Source: AE-B3B sp964543295 (lineage in GTDB: Bacteria > Aerophobota > Aerophobia > Aerophobales > AE-B3A). Taken from it: a stretch of DNA of 64,000 bases. A program made the position numbers and the translations under genes. The notes under the pieces are model-generated. The model worked only from the letters and a program-made list of their open reading frames with translations. It had not been told where the DNA came from and did no database searches. Of this stretch, positions 9,157 through 17,498 are shown in pieces. The stretch's first letter is position 1, and every line of letters starts with the position of its first letter. The DNA lies in contig CAZIXA010000005.1 in NCBI GenBank assembly GCA_964543295.1, positions 1 through 64,000 on the forward strand. Direction: 5' to 3'.

Positions 9157-9549
9157 CTAGCTTACTCTGACCCGCTGTCGTAGCGGAAGATCGTAGATTG
9201 GGATCTCAATATTTTCCTGGGAAAAAGTTCTAACAACGTCCTGCCAGGGGAGCCAATTTTGAGTTTTGCCACATTGAGCTATAACATCGAACGGGCTTTT
9301 TAGCTTGAATAAAAGCTTTCTGCCACTCAAAACAGGGTTCTGAAGTACGAAATTTAAGAGGGCTCTTTTTTCAGTCACTTCAGAACTTTCAGAGATTTGC
9401 AAGGCCCTACTCGCCAAATTTAATACCTTAGAAGCTGCTAAATAGAAGTTTTCATCAGCTTTACTATGCTCTTCCATCTGGATAAATAAGTCTTGCTGTT
9501 TTTCTTTGTATTCTTTTAACTTTTTGTCATACATGTCGTTAGTAATTCT
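9157..9549 (-). pseudogene. C-terminal remnant of a large serine recombinase
   Basis: About 130 codons reading RITNDMYDKKLKEYKEKQ, then a coiled-coil stretch and EKRALLNFVLQNPVLSGRK followed by LKSPFDVIAQC. This is the distal end of the large serine recombinases (resolvase/invertase superfamily with zinc ribbon and coiled coil). The catalytic N-terminal domain is absent: a stop lies about 24 nt upstream of the in-frame RITND. The fragment marks a former integrated element. An ATG exists at 9534, but a functional protein is unlikely. Confidence 0.6.
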
Positions 9550-9637
9550 CCATATGAGTCAAGTTTATCTTATATTTCCAGGGCTCATTTGCGGTATGCG
9601 CCCCTTGTCTTTTTGGCTTCCTAATAGCTTTCTGAGT

Positions 9638-9916
9638 TCACTCCTCTTTTTTACTTTTAGCTTCTATGGCATCTAAATGTACAGCCAGTGCCCAGCCAAT
9701 GAAGTTAGGTATGCTAGCCACAAAAAAAGCAATTGCCAGCAGAAACCAAGATATTGGCTCTAAGCCGAGAGCGATGTTAAGAGTGACGTTTGTAATCCTA
9801 CTAATAATCCCCAACACAACGCATACAACACCCATCCACCAAAAAAAGCGACCCACAAACATCAATACACCACCCTTAGCTATTATCCATTTCCGGTCCA
9901 TCATACCTTTCGCCAT
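9638..9916 (-). CDS. small two-span membrane protein
   Basis: A 92-residue protein of unrecognised family with two hydrophobic segments, near residues 17-43 (VLMFVGRFFWWMGVVCVVLG) and 54-82 (ISWFLLAIAFFVASIPNFIG), and a charged C-terminus (AIEAKSKKEE). The ATG at 9916 is preferred because AGGAGG lies 8 bp before it; the GTG at 9925 overlaps that site. It sits alone between two mobile-element relics. Confidence 0.55.
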   Translation of the reverse strand: MAKGMMDRKWIIAKGGVLMFVGRFFWWMGVVCVVLGIISRITNVTLNIALGLEPISWFLLAIAFFVASIPNFIGWALAVHLDAIEAKSKKEE

Positions 9917-10062
9917 GGATATCACCTCCTCATAAACCTTATCTATCTTATCAATGAGCTTTCTAAACTCCTCCCAGTTACCGTCAAACAGATACAGCCT
10001 TTTAGTCTCCTATAAAGTAGTGCTTTTAGGCGCAAAGAGAAGCCAAAAGAAAAGGCCAACAC

Positions 10063-10197
10063 TGGACTGCACCCCTATGGTTGGACAAACCAGGTTAGAG
10101 TAGTCTGAGAGGGTACAGTTTATTTTTGATTTTCCACCAGCAGCTCCTCAACAACTTCTCGTTTGAATTCGGCTGTAAAAGTCCTTGACTTTCTCAT
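10063..10197 (-). mobile_element. internally deleted IS3-family remnant
   Basis: At 10197 a minus-strand ATG opens 25 codons, MRKSRTFTAEFKREVVEELL and then VENQK, before a stop at 10120. This is the start of an IS3-family OrfA helix-turn-helix. At 10063-10090 lies TGGACTGCACCCC…TTGGACAAAC, typical of an IS3/IS150-type terminal repeat. Everything between is missing, so this is an orfA start fused nearly to the far end. The gap 9926-10239 holds nothing else. Confidence 0.55.
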
Positions 10198-10239
10198 AGA
10201 CAGCTTCCTTCCAATACCTTTTAGGATTTATCTGGCCTG

Positions 10240-11637
10240 TCAGATACTCGCAGGCTCTAACTCATTGTGTCCAGTTTCACGAGGTTCACTCCAGTGAATG
10301 CGATAAGCCATGTTGGAAATTCCGTAGAGGATAAACCTTCTCCAATCGGTCAAAGGAGGGATCCTTCTCAAAATTGATGACCAGGAGTAAAATTCCCGCC
10401 AGGCCCATTCTTTTCCTTTTACTAACTCCTCGGTTGACATCCTTCGAGGCTCAAAAACAGCACCTCCAAAGTCGTACATTGACCAGTTTTCCTCTACCAT
10501 TCTTCCCTCTTCCTTCAACTTTCCCATGAGCGGGGTACCTGGCAGAGGAGTGAGTACCGTAAACTGAGCTAAATCTAATCTGATGCGTTTAGCAAAATCT
10601 ACCGTGCGCTCGAAAATACTTTTGTCTTCAGAGTCAAAACCAAACACAAAGGCCCCCAGGACAACAATTCCATATTTATGAAAGAGTTTCACAGCCTCTA
10701 GATACATCTCGGGTTTGTTGACCTTCTTACCTATCTCATCTATAGAAGACTGATCGATACTTTCAAATCCAACAAACAGGAATCTGCACCCGCTCTCAGC
10801 CGCAAGTTTCAACAAATCTTCGTTCTCTGGCTTGGCTATATTCACACTTGCCTGGCTCCCCCAGAGTATTTTCAAAGGTATCAGAGCCTTAAATAACTCC
10901 TTGGCGTAATCTGCTTTACCGAAGATATTATCATCAAGAAAGACAAAGATACTTGTGTTCATTTTATTCCAGAACTTAGCCCCAGTCTTCCGCCAGTAGC
11001 TGATTTTATCGGCTGCTATCATTTCTTTAATTTCTTTTATTACCTCTTTTAAGGGTCTAAACCGATATCTTTTCCCAAAAAATCTACTTACTGCACAGAA
11101 AGAACAATTAAAAGGGCATCCCCTAGAAACCTGAAGGGTATTGGGAAGAAGATAGTTTTTTCTTTTCAGAAGTTCTCTGCGAGGGACAGGCAAACCAGAT
11201 AGATCAGGCAATTCTTTAGTCTTATAGATTTTTTTGAGTTTACCTTCCTCGTAGTCCTCCAGAAGTTTAGGCCAGAGCCCCTCTGCCTCACCAACTACAA
11301 CAGCATCGGAGTGCTCCATTGCCTCCTCTGGCATAGCACTTACATGCATTCCACCCATGATAACTGTTTTACCCATCCTTCTAAATCCATCGGCAAGTTC
11401 GTAAGCTCGAGGAGTTTGGGCTGTCATTACGGTTAAACCAATCAAATCTGCCTCTTTTATTTCCTCTAGCTCAAGATCTACACCATCTATATTTTCATCG
11501 ATTATTTTGTAACTATACTCAGGAGCTAAGGCAGCCAATAATGCCAGGTTTAAAGGTGGAAATCTGAAGGACTTTGAGATAAAACCGGGTCTGGTAGAAG
11601 TGGGAGAAATCAAAACAATCTTATTTATCTTTCTCAT
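10240..11637 (-). CDS. B12-binding-domain radical SAM protein
   Basis: A 465-residue enzyme. The N-terminal 130 residues form a cobalamin-binding-type Rossmann domain (ADLIGLTVMTAQTPRAYELA) without a classical DxHxxG motif. The radical-SAM cluster motif CPFNCSFC is near 176-183, followed by the TIM-barrel core and a C-terminal extension of the HpnJ/BchE-like group. Such enzymes methylate or rearrange unactivated carbons in lipids, hopanoids or tetrapyrroles; the substrate here cannot be read from sequence. No biosynthetic partner is adjacent. The cobalamin salvage gene cobO is in the same window but not linked. Confidence 0.8.
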   Translation of the reverse strand: MRKINKIVLISPTSTRPGFISKSFRFPPLNLALLAALAPEYSYKIIDENIDGVDLELEEIKEADLIGLTVMTAQTPRAYELADGFRRMGKTVIMGGMHVSAMPEEAMEHSDAVVVGEAEGLWPKLLEDYEEGKLKKIYKTKELPDLSGLPVPRRELLKRKNYLLPNTLQVSRGCPFNCSFCAVSRFFGKRYRFRPLKEVIKEIKEMIAADKISYWRKTGAKFWNKMNTSIFVFLDDNIFGKADYAKELFKALIPLKILWGSQASVNIAKPENEDLLKLAAESGCRFLFVGFESIDQSSIDEIGKKVNKPEMYLEAVKLFHKYGIVVLGAFVFGFDSEDKSIFERTVDFAKRIRLDLAQFTVLTPLPGTPLMGKLKEEGRMVEENWSMYDFGGAVFEPRRMSTEELVKGKEWAWREFYSWSSILRRIPPLTDWRRFILYGISNMAYRIHWSEPRETGHNELEPASI

Positions 11638-12008
11638 TTTTCATCTCGTTTGGATCATTCCTCATCGATGGCTACACTAACGCACTGTAGCTGGCGAGGC
11701 AATCGTTACCAAGAGGGTCCCTCAATGGGAATAAAAGAATTATTAAAATGGCTGGTATCCCAAGTCAGGAGAAATACCGCCAGGAGATTAGGATACCGAG
11801 GGACACCGGCTATGAAAGTATTTTACCAGGAAATGCACAAAATGCAAAGGGTCACGTCTTTATTCTAGCACATGGAACTTTGCGTTTTTCCTGGGGTCTA
11901 ATTCTAAGAGAAAGGCGCGAAAAATTTTGAAAAGGAGGACGGTCAATGACTGGTCAGAGACCATTTCTGTTGAACGAGGCAAAATGAGCTATGTCTTTGC
12001 TCGATTAG
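11638..12008. other. gap without a recognisable gene
   Basis: Two short overlapping plus-strand ORFs (11650-11868 and 11748-11930) lie here. The second reads GHVFILAHGTLRFSWG near its end, which I do not recognise. Neither has a convincing ribosome-binding site. An AGGAGG-like site at 11933-11938 precedes only a 13-codon ORF. The stretch probably contains decayed coding DNA. Confidence 0.4.
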
Positions 12009-12248
12009 AGCCTTTGTATCGTTACCGGAAGGGCTCTCATCCGGGTTAGTTCTCAACCTTCCCGTGCCAGGGTATCTATCGATGGAGTAGATAAGGGTAG
12101 AACTCCTGTAACCATAAGACGAGTAAAGGTAGGTTGGCATGAGGTGGGAGTGATAAAAGAAGGTTGCCGGATTTATGTCAAAGATGCTCATTTAGATAGG
12201 CGGGAGCAAGTTTACTTTGAGGCAGAGCTAGAAAAATTAGAATATTAG
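12009..12248 (+). pseudogene. PEGA-domain protein fragment
   Basis: From the stop at 12006 to the stop at 12246 the frame reads ARVSIDGVDKGRTPVTI and then VKVGWHEVGVIKEG, a clear PEGA repeat (a small extracytoplasmic beta-domain named for such a motif). There is no start codon, signal peptide or partner domain in frame, so this is a fragment of a larger surface protein. Confidence 0.55.
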
Positions 12249-12334
12249 TAACTGTTCACTGCAGAGACCGCAGAGTAGGCAGAGATGATTCAAAACAGAA
12301 GAATTAGTAAAATAAGAGAGTAAGCACTCATGTG

Positions 12335-12492
12335 AGGGGTCAGGTCTTGAATTGTGAATTTCGTTCTTGGAGTGAGACCGTAGAAGCTGCGGTGTGAATG
12401 ATTTTGGTACGCATGGTCTGAAAACCACAGATGGGCAGGGTCACCGCATCGATAGCTTAAGCGGCAAAGATTCAAAAATCAAGACCTGACCC
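12335..12492. mobile_element. 158-bp inverted-repeat element (MITE-like)
   Basis: The left end reads GGGTCAGGTCTTGA (12337-12350) and the right end is its reverse complement TCAAGACCTGACCC (12478-12491). The similarity continues imperfectly inward for about 10 more bases (AATTGTGAAT against ATTTTTGAAT). The interior holds no complete gene. Size and ends fit a non-autonomous element mobilised in trans, similar to ends seen with IS200/RAYT-type transposases (inference). Confidence 0.65.
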
Positions 12493-12577
12493 TCCTGCCT
12501 TGAATGATCTTCCCAAGCTACCTTCCATAATTTAAAAACCTTTAGGAATATTTCGGCAAAAAGATTTCAGGAGAAAG

Positions 12578-12606
12578 TTGACAGCCTGAAGATTATATAC
12601 TATAAA
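12578..12606 (+). promoter_or_regulatory. sigma-70 promoter of the amino-acid ABC operon
   Basis: TTGACA at 12578-12583, a 17-bp spacer and TATAAA at 12601-12606. The binding-protein start is 29 bp further on, giving a short leader with an AGGAGGTG site. Confidence 0.7.
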
Positions 12607-12634
12607 GTTGGTTAAAACCAAAAGGAGGTGGAAA

Positions 12635-13405
12635 ATGGTAAAAAGAAAGGTGGGATTAGTTTTGGGAGTGGTAGTTTTCATGGTGCTGGTCTTAGGCAGT
12701 GGTGTTATTTCCCCCGCAGCGGAGAAAAAGGTCTATATCGTGGCCTCTGATATTTCCTGGCCACCCTTTGAATGGAAAGATGAGGCCGGCAATTATGTAG
12801 GCTTTGACCTGGATGTGATGCGGGAGATTGCCAAACTGGAGGGCTACAGGATTGAGGTCAAAGATATTGCCTTCGACTCCATTATACCGGGAGTTGAGGC
12901 AGGCAAATATGATATAGGTGCCTCGGGCTTTACCATCACCGCAAAACGAGAAGAGGTAATAGATTTCTCCGAACCCTACTGGAAATCAGACCAGGCTGTT
13001 CTCATTCGCAAGGATTCTGGTCTCAATGTCATTACCGCCTTAAGCGCGGGTCGCAAGGTGGGTGCACAAAGGGGAACCACCGGAGCTGATTGGATTAAGA
13101 GTAATCTGATCGAGAAAGGAGTAAAGGTAGAACTGAAGCTTTATGAGACCTATCCGCTGGCGGTGCTCGACCTGGTCAACAAAAATATAGATGCTGTTCT
13201 CCAGGATGAGCCAGCCTCAAGAGCATCGGTGGCCAAGGAAAAAGCAATCGAGATAGCGGGTATCATCGTCACCGGAGAGGAATTTGGATTCCTGGTCAAG
13301 GATGGAGACCCCTACGGACTTTTGTCCAAGATAAACGAGGGGATGAAGAAGTTACATGCCTCAGGGGAATGGGATAAGCTTGTGGCTAAGTATTTTGGTG
13401 AATAG
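12635..13405 (+). CDS. polar amino-acid ABC transporter substrate-binding protein
   Basis: A 256-residue family-3 solute-binding protein. Residues 1-30 are a signal peptide (MVKRKVGLVLGVVVFMVLVL, ending near SPAAEK). The mature part has the family landmarks SWPPFEWKDEAGNYVGFDLDV, GFTITAKREEVIDFSEPYW (the binding-site Arg in TITAKRE) and GRKVGAQRGTTG. It binds a polar amino acid, possibly glutamine, glutamate or arginine, outside the membrane and delivers it to the two permeases. The ATG at 12635 is chosen for its AGGAGGTG site; the frame extends upstream to 12608. Leader gene of a four-gene operon. Confidence 0.85.
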   Translation: MVKRKVGLVLGVVVFMVLVLGSGVISPAAEKKVYIVASDISWPPFEWKDEAGNYVGFDLDVMREIAKLEGYRIEVKDIAFDSIIPGVEAGKYDIGASGFTITAKREEVIDFSEPYWKSDQAVLIRKDSGLNVITALSAGRKVGAQRGTTGADWIKSNLIEKGVKVELKLYETYPLAVLDLVNKNIDAVLQDEPASRASVAKEKAIEIAGIIVTGEEFGFLVKDGDPYGLLSKINEGMKKLHASGEWDKLVAKYFGE

Positions 13406-13423
13406 TAGAGAAATAGAAATAGC

Positions 13424-13462
13424 CGGTGGAAAGAGGATGGTCGTCTCCTCCTCTTTCCACTG
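13424..13462 (+). other. intra-operon hairpin without T-run
   Basis: A 12-bp perfect stem GTGGAAAGAGGA (13426-13437) / TCCTCTTTCCAC (13449-13460), extended by two more pairs, follows the binding-protein stop. No T-run follows. It probably protects the upstream mRNA from 3' exonucleases and so raises binding-protein levels over the permeases, as known for malE-malF (inference). Confidence 0.65.
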
Positions 13463-13485
13463 TCAACGAAGAGAGGTGAAGAAGC

Positions 13486-14163
13486 ATCGAACCGCTGGTT
13501 CTCGTGTGGAATAGTATTCCGCCTCTTCTCAAAGGTACAGTGGTCACTCTAGAGCTAACTTTTTTACTTCTGGTGGTGGGACTGGCGGTTGGTATACCTT
13601 TAGCTTTAGGTCAGGTCTATGGGGGAAGAGGGCTTGTCCTTCTCAGCTCAATCTATGAGCAAATTTTCCGATCTATTCCGGCTCTGGTTTTACTTTTCCT
13701 TTTTTTCTTCGGCTCATCTTTCATTGGACTCAACATTTCTGCCTTTCTTTCCGCAGTTCTTGCCCTAGGTTTTCGGTCTTCCGCTTACCAATCACAGATC
13801 TTCCGGGGAGCTATTCAGTCCATCCCACAGGGTCAGATGACAGCGGCCCGTTCCCTAGGAATGGGTAAATTTCAGGCAATTCGGCATATTATTTTGCCTC
13901 AAGCCCTCCGGCTTTCCCTCCCTCCCTGGTCAAATGAATACTCAAGTGTGGTTAAAGATACATCACTTGCCTATGCTGTAGGAGTTATAGAGCTGGTGAG
14001 GGAAGGAAGGTACATCATTGTGAGAACCTTTGAGCCAATGATAATATATATTACCATTGCTGTCATTTATTTTATCTTGACCTATGCGGGGAATAAATCA
14101 CTGGGATATCTGGAAGAAAAGCTTAAGATTCCAGGATTTGAGACCAAAGGCAGGAAGGAATAA
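13486..14163 (+). CDS. polar amino-acid ABC transporter permease, probable ATC start
   Basis: A 225-residue HisM/GlnP-type permease with about five membrane spans and the EAA loop (SIPQGQMTAARSLGMGKFQA) near residue 120. The first canonical start is GTG at 13504, but it has no ribosome-binding site at the right distance. An AGAGGTGA site at 13472-13479 is ideally spaced (7 bp) from an in-frame ATC at 13486. Starting there gives IEPLVLVWNSIPPLLKGTV, which aligns end to end with the N-terminus of the sister permease at 14934. Initiation at ATC is therefore likely; 13504 is the fallback. Confidence 0.8.
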   Translation: MEPLVLVWNSIPPLLKGTVVTLELTFLLLVVGLAVGIPLALGQVYGGRGLVLLSSIYEQIFRSIPALVLLFLFFFGSSFIGLNISAFLSAVLALGFRSSAYQSQIFRGAIQSIPQGQMTAARSLGMGKFQAIRHIILPQALRLSLPPWSNEYSSVVKDTSLAYAVGVIELVREGRYIIVRTFEPMIIYITIAVIYFILTYAGNKSLGYLEEKLKIPGFETKGRKE

Positions 14164-14166
14164 CTC

Positions 14167-14937
14167 GTGTCAGTTAACCAAGCAGTAACCTTAAAGGTGG
14201 AGAATATACACAAAACCTACAGCAGAGAAGAGGTTTTGAAGGGTATTTCCTTTGAGGTAAAGAAGGGGGAAACCAAGGTTATTATCGGACCATCAGGAAC
14301 AGGGAAAAGCACACTGCTGCGTTGTGTCAACCGACTGGCCGTTCCTGACTTAGGGAGAATCTGGTTGGATGGAGTCGAGATAACCCATCCCGGGACCAAT
14401 ATTAATAAGATCCGCCAATCCATCGGCATGGTCTTTCAGGACTTTAACCTCTTTTCTCATCTATCAGCTCTGGATAATGTCCGGATAGGCTTAATTAAAG
14501 TTAAAAAAATGGAGAAAGGAGAGGCTACCGAGGAGGCAATGAGACAGTTGGCCCGGGTTGGATTGGAAGATAAAGCAGCCGCTTACCCGGCTGAACTATC
14601 TGGTGGCCAGCAGCAGCGAGTAAGCATAGCCAGAGCTCTGGCTATGGGACCTAAACTGATGCTTTTTGACGAGCCGACCTCGGCCCTGGATCCAGAGTTG
14701 ATTGGAGAAGTTCTCGAGGTAATGAGAGATCTAGCAGAAAGTGGTATGACCATGGTGGTGGTCTCTCATGAAATGGGATTCGCCCGTTCTGTTTGTAACG
14801 AAATTATCTTCATCGAGAATGGAGTGATAGTTGAACAGGGACCACCTTACCTCTTGTTCGAAGATCCACAACATCAGCGGACCAAGCAATTCCTCTGTAA
14901 AATAACCGAGCTCTACGGAAAATCGGAGAGAAAATGA
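14167..14937 (+). CDS. polar amino-acid ABC transporter ATP-binding protein (GlnQ-like)
   Basis: A 256-residue importer ATPase. Walker A GPSGTGKST is near 42-50, the Q-loop is VFQDFNLFSH, the signature LSGGQQQRVSIARAL is near 147, and Walker B is LMLFDEPTSALDPE; the switch His lies in VVVSHEMGFA. GlnQ/HisP-type proteins energise uptake of polar amino acids. GTG start three bases after the preceding stop, with GGAAGGA upstream. It overlaps the next permease by 4 nt (ATGA). Confidence 0.9.
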   Translation: MSVNQAVTLKVENIHKTYSREEVLKGISFEVKKGETKVIIGPSGTGKSTLLRCVNRLAVPDLGRIWLDGVEITHPGTNINKIRQSIGMVFQDFNLFSHLSALDNVRIGLIKVKKMEKGEATEEAMRQLARVGLEDKAAAYPAELSGGQQQRVSIARALAMGPKLMLFDEPTSALDPELIGEVLEVMRDLAESGMTMVVVSHEMGFARSVCNEIIFIENGVIVEQGPPYLLFEDPQHQRTKQFLCKITELYGKSERK

Positions 14938-15602
14938 GTTTTCTTAAGTTGGCTTATGAGATACTCCCTGCTTTACTTAAGGGTACCGTAGTGACCCTGG
15001 AGCTCACTGCCTGTTCAATTTCCCTGGGGTTTGTGCTAGGAATTGCTCTAGCTCTGGGACGATTATATGGCAACCGTCCTATTTCCGCTTTCAGCAACGG
15101 TTACATCCAGTTTTTTCGGGGTACCCCTCTTTTAGTGCAGTTGCTCATCCTCTACTATGGACTTCCCCGCTACGATATCAGGCTTTCTTCCTTTGTGGCG
15201 GGTATCCTGGGGTTAGGATTAAATAGCGCCGCTTATCAAGCAGAATATTTCCGGGGTGCCATTCAATCTATCAGCCGAGGTCAGATGATGGCGGCCAGGG
15301 CTATCGGGATGAGTCGGTTCAAGACAATTATAAATATTATCCTACCCCAGGCACTCAGAATCGTCATTCCCTCCTGGTCAAACGAGTTAATCTATACTCT
15401 TAAATATTCCTCGGTTGCCTACATGATCGGAGCTCCTGAGCTGATGGCTCAGGGCAAGTTTATTGCTGCTGAAAACTTCAGGTACTTTGAAGTCTTCCTG
15501 GTGGTGGCTTTTATATATCTGGTTGCGGTGCTCATTGTCTCCCGGGTTCTAAATATGGTGGAAAAACGAGTGAGGATTCCGGGTCTACAAATGGCACAAT
15601 AA
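14934..15602 (+). CDS. second polar amino-acid ABC transporter permease
   Basis: A 222-residue HisQ/GlnP-type permease homologous to the one at 13486, sharing PALLKGTVVTLELT, the EAA loop SISRGQMMAARAIGMSRFKT and the IVIPSWSNEL segment. The two would pair as a heterodimer, as in HisQM. It is translationally coupled to the ATPase by ATGA overlap. It closes the operon; the next gene is convergent. Confidence 0.88.
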   Translation: MSFLKLAYEILPALLKGTVVTLELTACSISLGFVLGIALALGRLYGNRPISAFSNGYIQFFRGTPLLVQLLILYYGLPRYDIRLSSFVAGILGLGLNSAAYQAEYFRGAIQSISRGQMMAARAIGMSRFKTIINIILPQALRIVIPSWSNELIYTLKYSSVAYMIGAPELMAQGKFIAAENFRYFEVFLVVAFIYLVAVLIVSRVLNMVEKRVRIPGLQMAQ

Positions 15603-15630
15603 ATCCATCTATGAAGAGTCCCTCAGGAAT

Positions 15631-16518
15631 TTAATCTCTCCCGTATAGTTTTCTCATCCTTTGTGGAAAGTCAATCCATATCAGAATAAAAAACAAGAGG
15701 CCTACCAGAGAAACCATTGATTTGGAGGGACCCCGGTAGCGATGGATAAAGACCGGAAAAATTCTGCCCTCTTTATATATAGCCTGACAACAGATTTGAT
15801 CACCTTCTCTAAATTTTTCTGAACCAACAAGTTCAAACATAACTCCCGTTTCTCCAACTATTACCGGATTTGTCGAAATAACCTTAGCGTTATAAAACTC
15901 CACTTTTTTTCCTTCCCATTTTTGAGGATGGGCAAAAAAGTCAAGGTAATCTACGTTGTGTTTCATCATCAAGGAGGTGGTGGAAAGAGGAATGACCAGG
16001 ACGACCAGTATCAAAGGAAAAGCGATTTTAAAATTGGCAGCCTTCAAAGAAAGAGGGCTTCCAACCGGCCTCTTTTCTAGAAGACAGATAACCAAAACTC
16101 CTATAGACAGCGCACGCAGGAGAATGGAGATATTATCACCAGACCAGAATAAATTAAAGTAGAACTGCTTAAAAGAAATGGGATAAAAAAGGAGTACGCC
16201 GTTTCCTATCCTATACTGGGTGAGATCCAAAGCAAGATGAAAAATAGCTCCCAGAAAAATCAAGACCCAGCACTTTTTAAAATCTTTACTGAACGTAGAG
16301 ATCACCGAGGCAACTAAAGCGGCCATAAAAGGGGTGTGGAAAACTGCAACATAGGAAGATGAACTAATGGAATTCAAGTGAACAAAATCGGTAAAGTAAA
16401 GAGCTACCCGGCCAATATCCGGAAGGATAGATCCTAAGAAAAATAGCTTGAGATCCCTTAGTTTAATGAGACGTGCCATAATATAGGCACATCCAAGGTG
16501 CACAACCCAGTCAGGCAT
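15631..16518 (-). CDS. membrane-bound metal-dependent hydrolase (YdjM/DUF457-like)
   Basis: A 295-residue integral membrane protein. The YdjM/LexA-regulated-type landmarks are visible: His at residue 7 (VVHLGCA), LPDI near 32-35, HTPFMA near 61 and FHLALDLTQ near 93-101; these His/Asp residues would bind metal. Several membrane spans cover 1-200. An extracytoplasmic domain of about 65 residues with an OB-fold-like pattern (KWEGKKVEFYNAKVI) follows, then a last span. The domain addition is beyond the usual length of about 200. Substrate unknown. It lies 20 bp downstream of the HAD gene, probably cotranscribed. Confidence 0.65.
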   Translation of the reverse strand: MPDWVVHLGCAYIMARLIKLRDLKLFFLGSILPDIGRVALYFTDFVHLNSISSSSYVAVFHTPFMAALVASVISTFSKDFKKCWVLIFLGAIFHLALDLTQYRIGNGVLLFYPISFKQFYFNLFWSGDNISILLRALSIGVLVICLLEKRPVGSPLSLKAANFKIAFPLILVVLVIPLSTTSLMMKHNVDYLDFFAHPQKWEGKKVEFYNAKVISTNPVIVGETGVMFELVGSEKFREGDQICCQAIYKEGRIFPVFIHRYRGPSKSMVSLVGLLFFILIWIDFPQRMRKLYGRD

Positions 16519-16538
16519 TTAGGGTTCCTTTATTGAAT

Positions 16539-17264
16539 TCATGAGGAAAAACTTAACTTTTTTAGCATAGGTAATAGCTGGGGGAGTCGATTAATTTCGT
16601 AGTCAGGGCGAAAAGATTCGTAGTTAGACCGCCTTTTCCCTCCATTAATCCAGATGCTGAGTATGCCAGCAAGTTTTGCTCCCGCGATATCGGTCTCCAG
16701 TAGATCTCCTACGTGAATAATCTCTTTTGGCTGAACTTTTAGCAGCTTTAAGGCCTGGTTAAACATGAGGGAGTTGGGTTTATTGTATCCCACTTCATCA
16801 GAAAAGACAGTGCAGTCAAAAAATTTCAGGACTCCCAGGGACTGCAAGATTTTTCTTAAGATTCTACCAGGCGTAAAGCCCGAATCAGACACCAAACCCA
16901 GGGGGTATTTTAGGTATAGTGATTCTAAGGTGAATTTTACTCCATCTAGCAGGCTAGGAGGATCTTTAAGAATGACCTCCTCAAAATCTCTGACAATGGA
17001 TAATTTTGAGCCTGGCCTTATTTCTATGCCTAGTTTCTTTAAAATCATTTCTACTCTTTCCTTTACTGAAATAAAACGATATTGCCCCGCTGAATCTGGA
17101 CGCCAGAGACCCTGAATAGAGAAATATACCTGCCTGATGACTTTTTCATCTGGAAAGGCGTCTTGTTTATCTAACAGCTCCACCAGGTGTTCAATCCGCA
17201 AAGAAGTATAATCTTTCACACAAATTAAGGTATTCCATAAGTCAAATGTAATTGCCTTTATCAT
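16539..17264 (-). CDS. HAD-superfamily hydrolase
   Basis: A 241-residue soluble phosphatase-like enzyme of HAD subfamily IA. Motif I FDLWNTL has nucleophile Asp 8, motif II is LVSDSG, motif III uses the Lys in GYNKPN, and motif IV is HVGDLLETDIAGA. This is the class of phosphoglycolate phosphatases and haloacid dehalogenases, and the exact substrate is unreadable. The start MIKAITFDLW at 17264 is chosen by family alignment; an in-frame ATG at 17279 exists, and a GGGAG site lies between the two. Confidence 0.8.
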   Translation of the reverse strand: MIKAITFDLWNTLICVKDYTSLRIEHLVELLDKQDAFPDEKVIRQVYFSIQGLWRPDSAGQYRFISVKERVEMILKKLGIEIRPGSKLSIVRDFEEVILKDPPSLLDGVKFTLESLYLKYPLGLVSDSGFTPGRILRKILQSLGVLKFFDCTVFSDEVGYNKPNSLMFNQALKLLKVQPKEIIHVGDLLETDIAGAKLAGILSIWINGGKRRSNYESFRPDYEINRLPQLLPMLKKLSFSS

Positions 17265-17498
17265 TTTTCTCCCTATCATTGGTTGATGGTCTAATCCTGG
17301 TGACCTCTGATTAGACTGCCGGTCCAGCGTGGCGTGGAGATAAAAATATCAAAATGGCCTAAGATGTCAAATCTAGAGAAAATTTGACTTTTCTTTTCAT
17401 TCTATTATTCTAAATTATTGAAATTGTGCCAAGACTTGACATGGCGCTGCTATCTTTCTTAAGTATGTCAGAGAAGCTGGCAAAAGAGGTGCGATGGG

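Noticed and set aside
12237..12475. Two overlapping minus-strand frames of about 60 residues
   Set aside because: They run through the inverted-repeat element and its end; no start signals and no family resemblance.
17436..17464. TTGACA upstream of livG as a promoter
   Set aside because: The -10 region at 16-18 bp (TTAAGT) is too poor to support.
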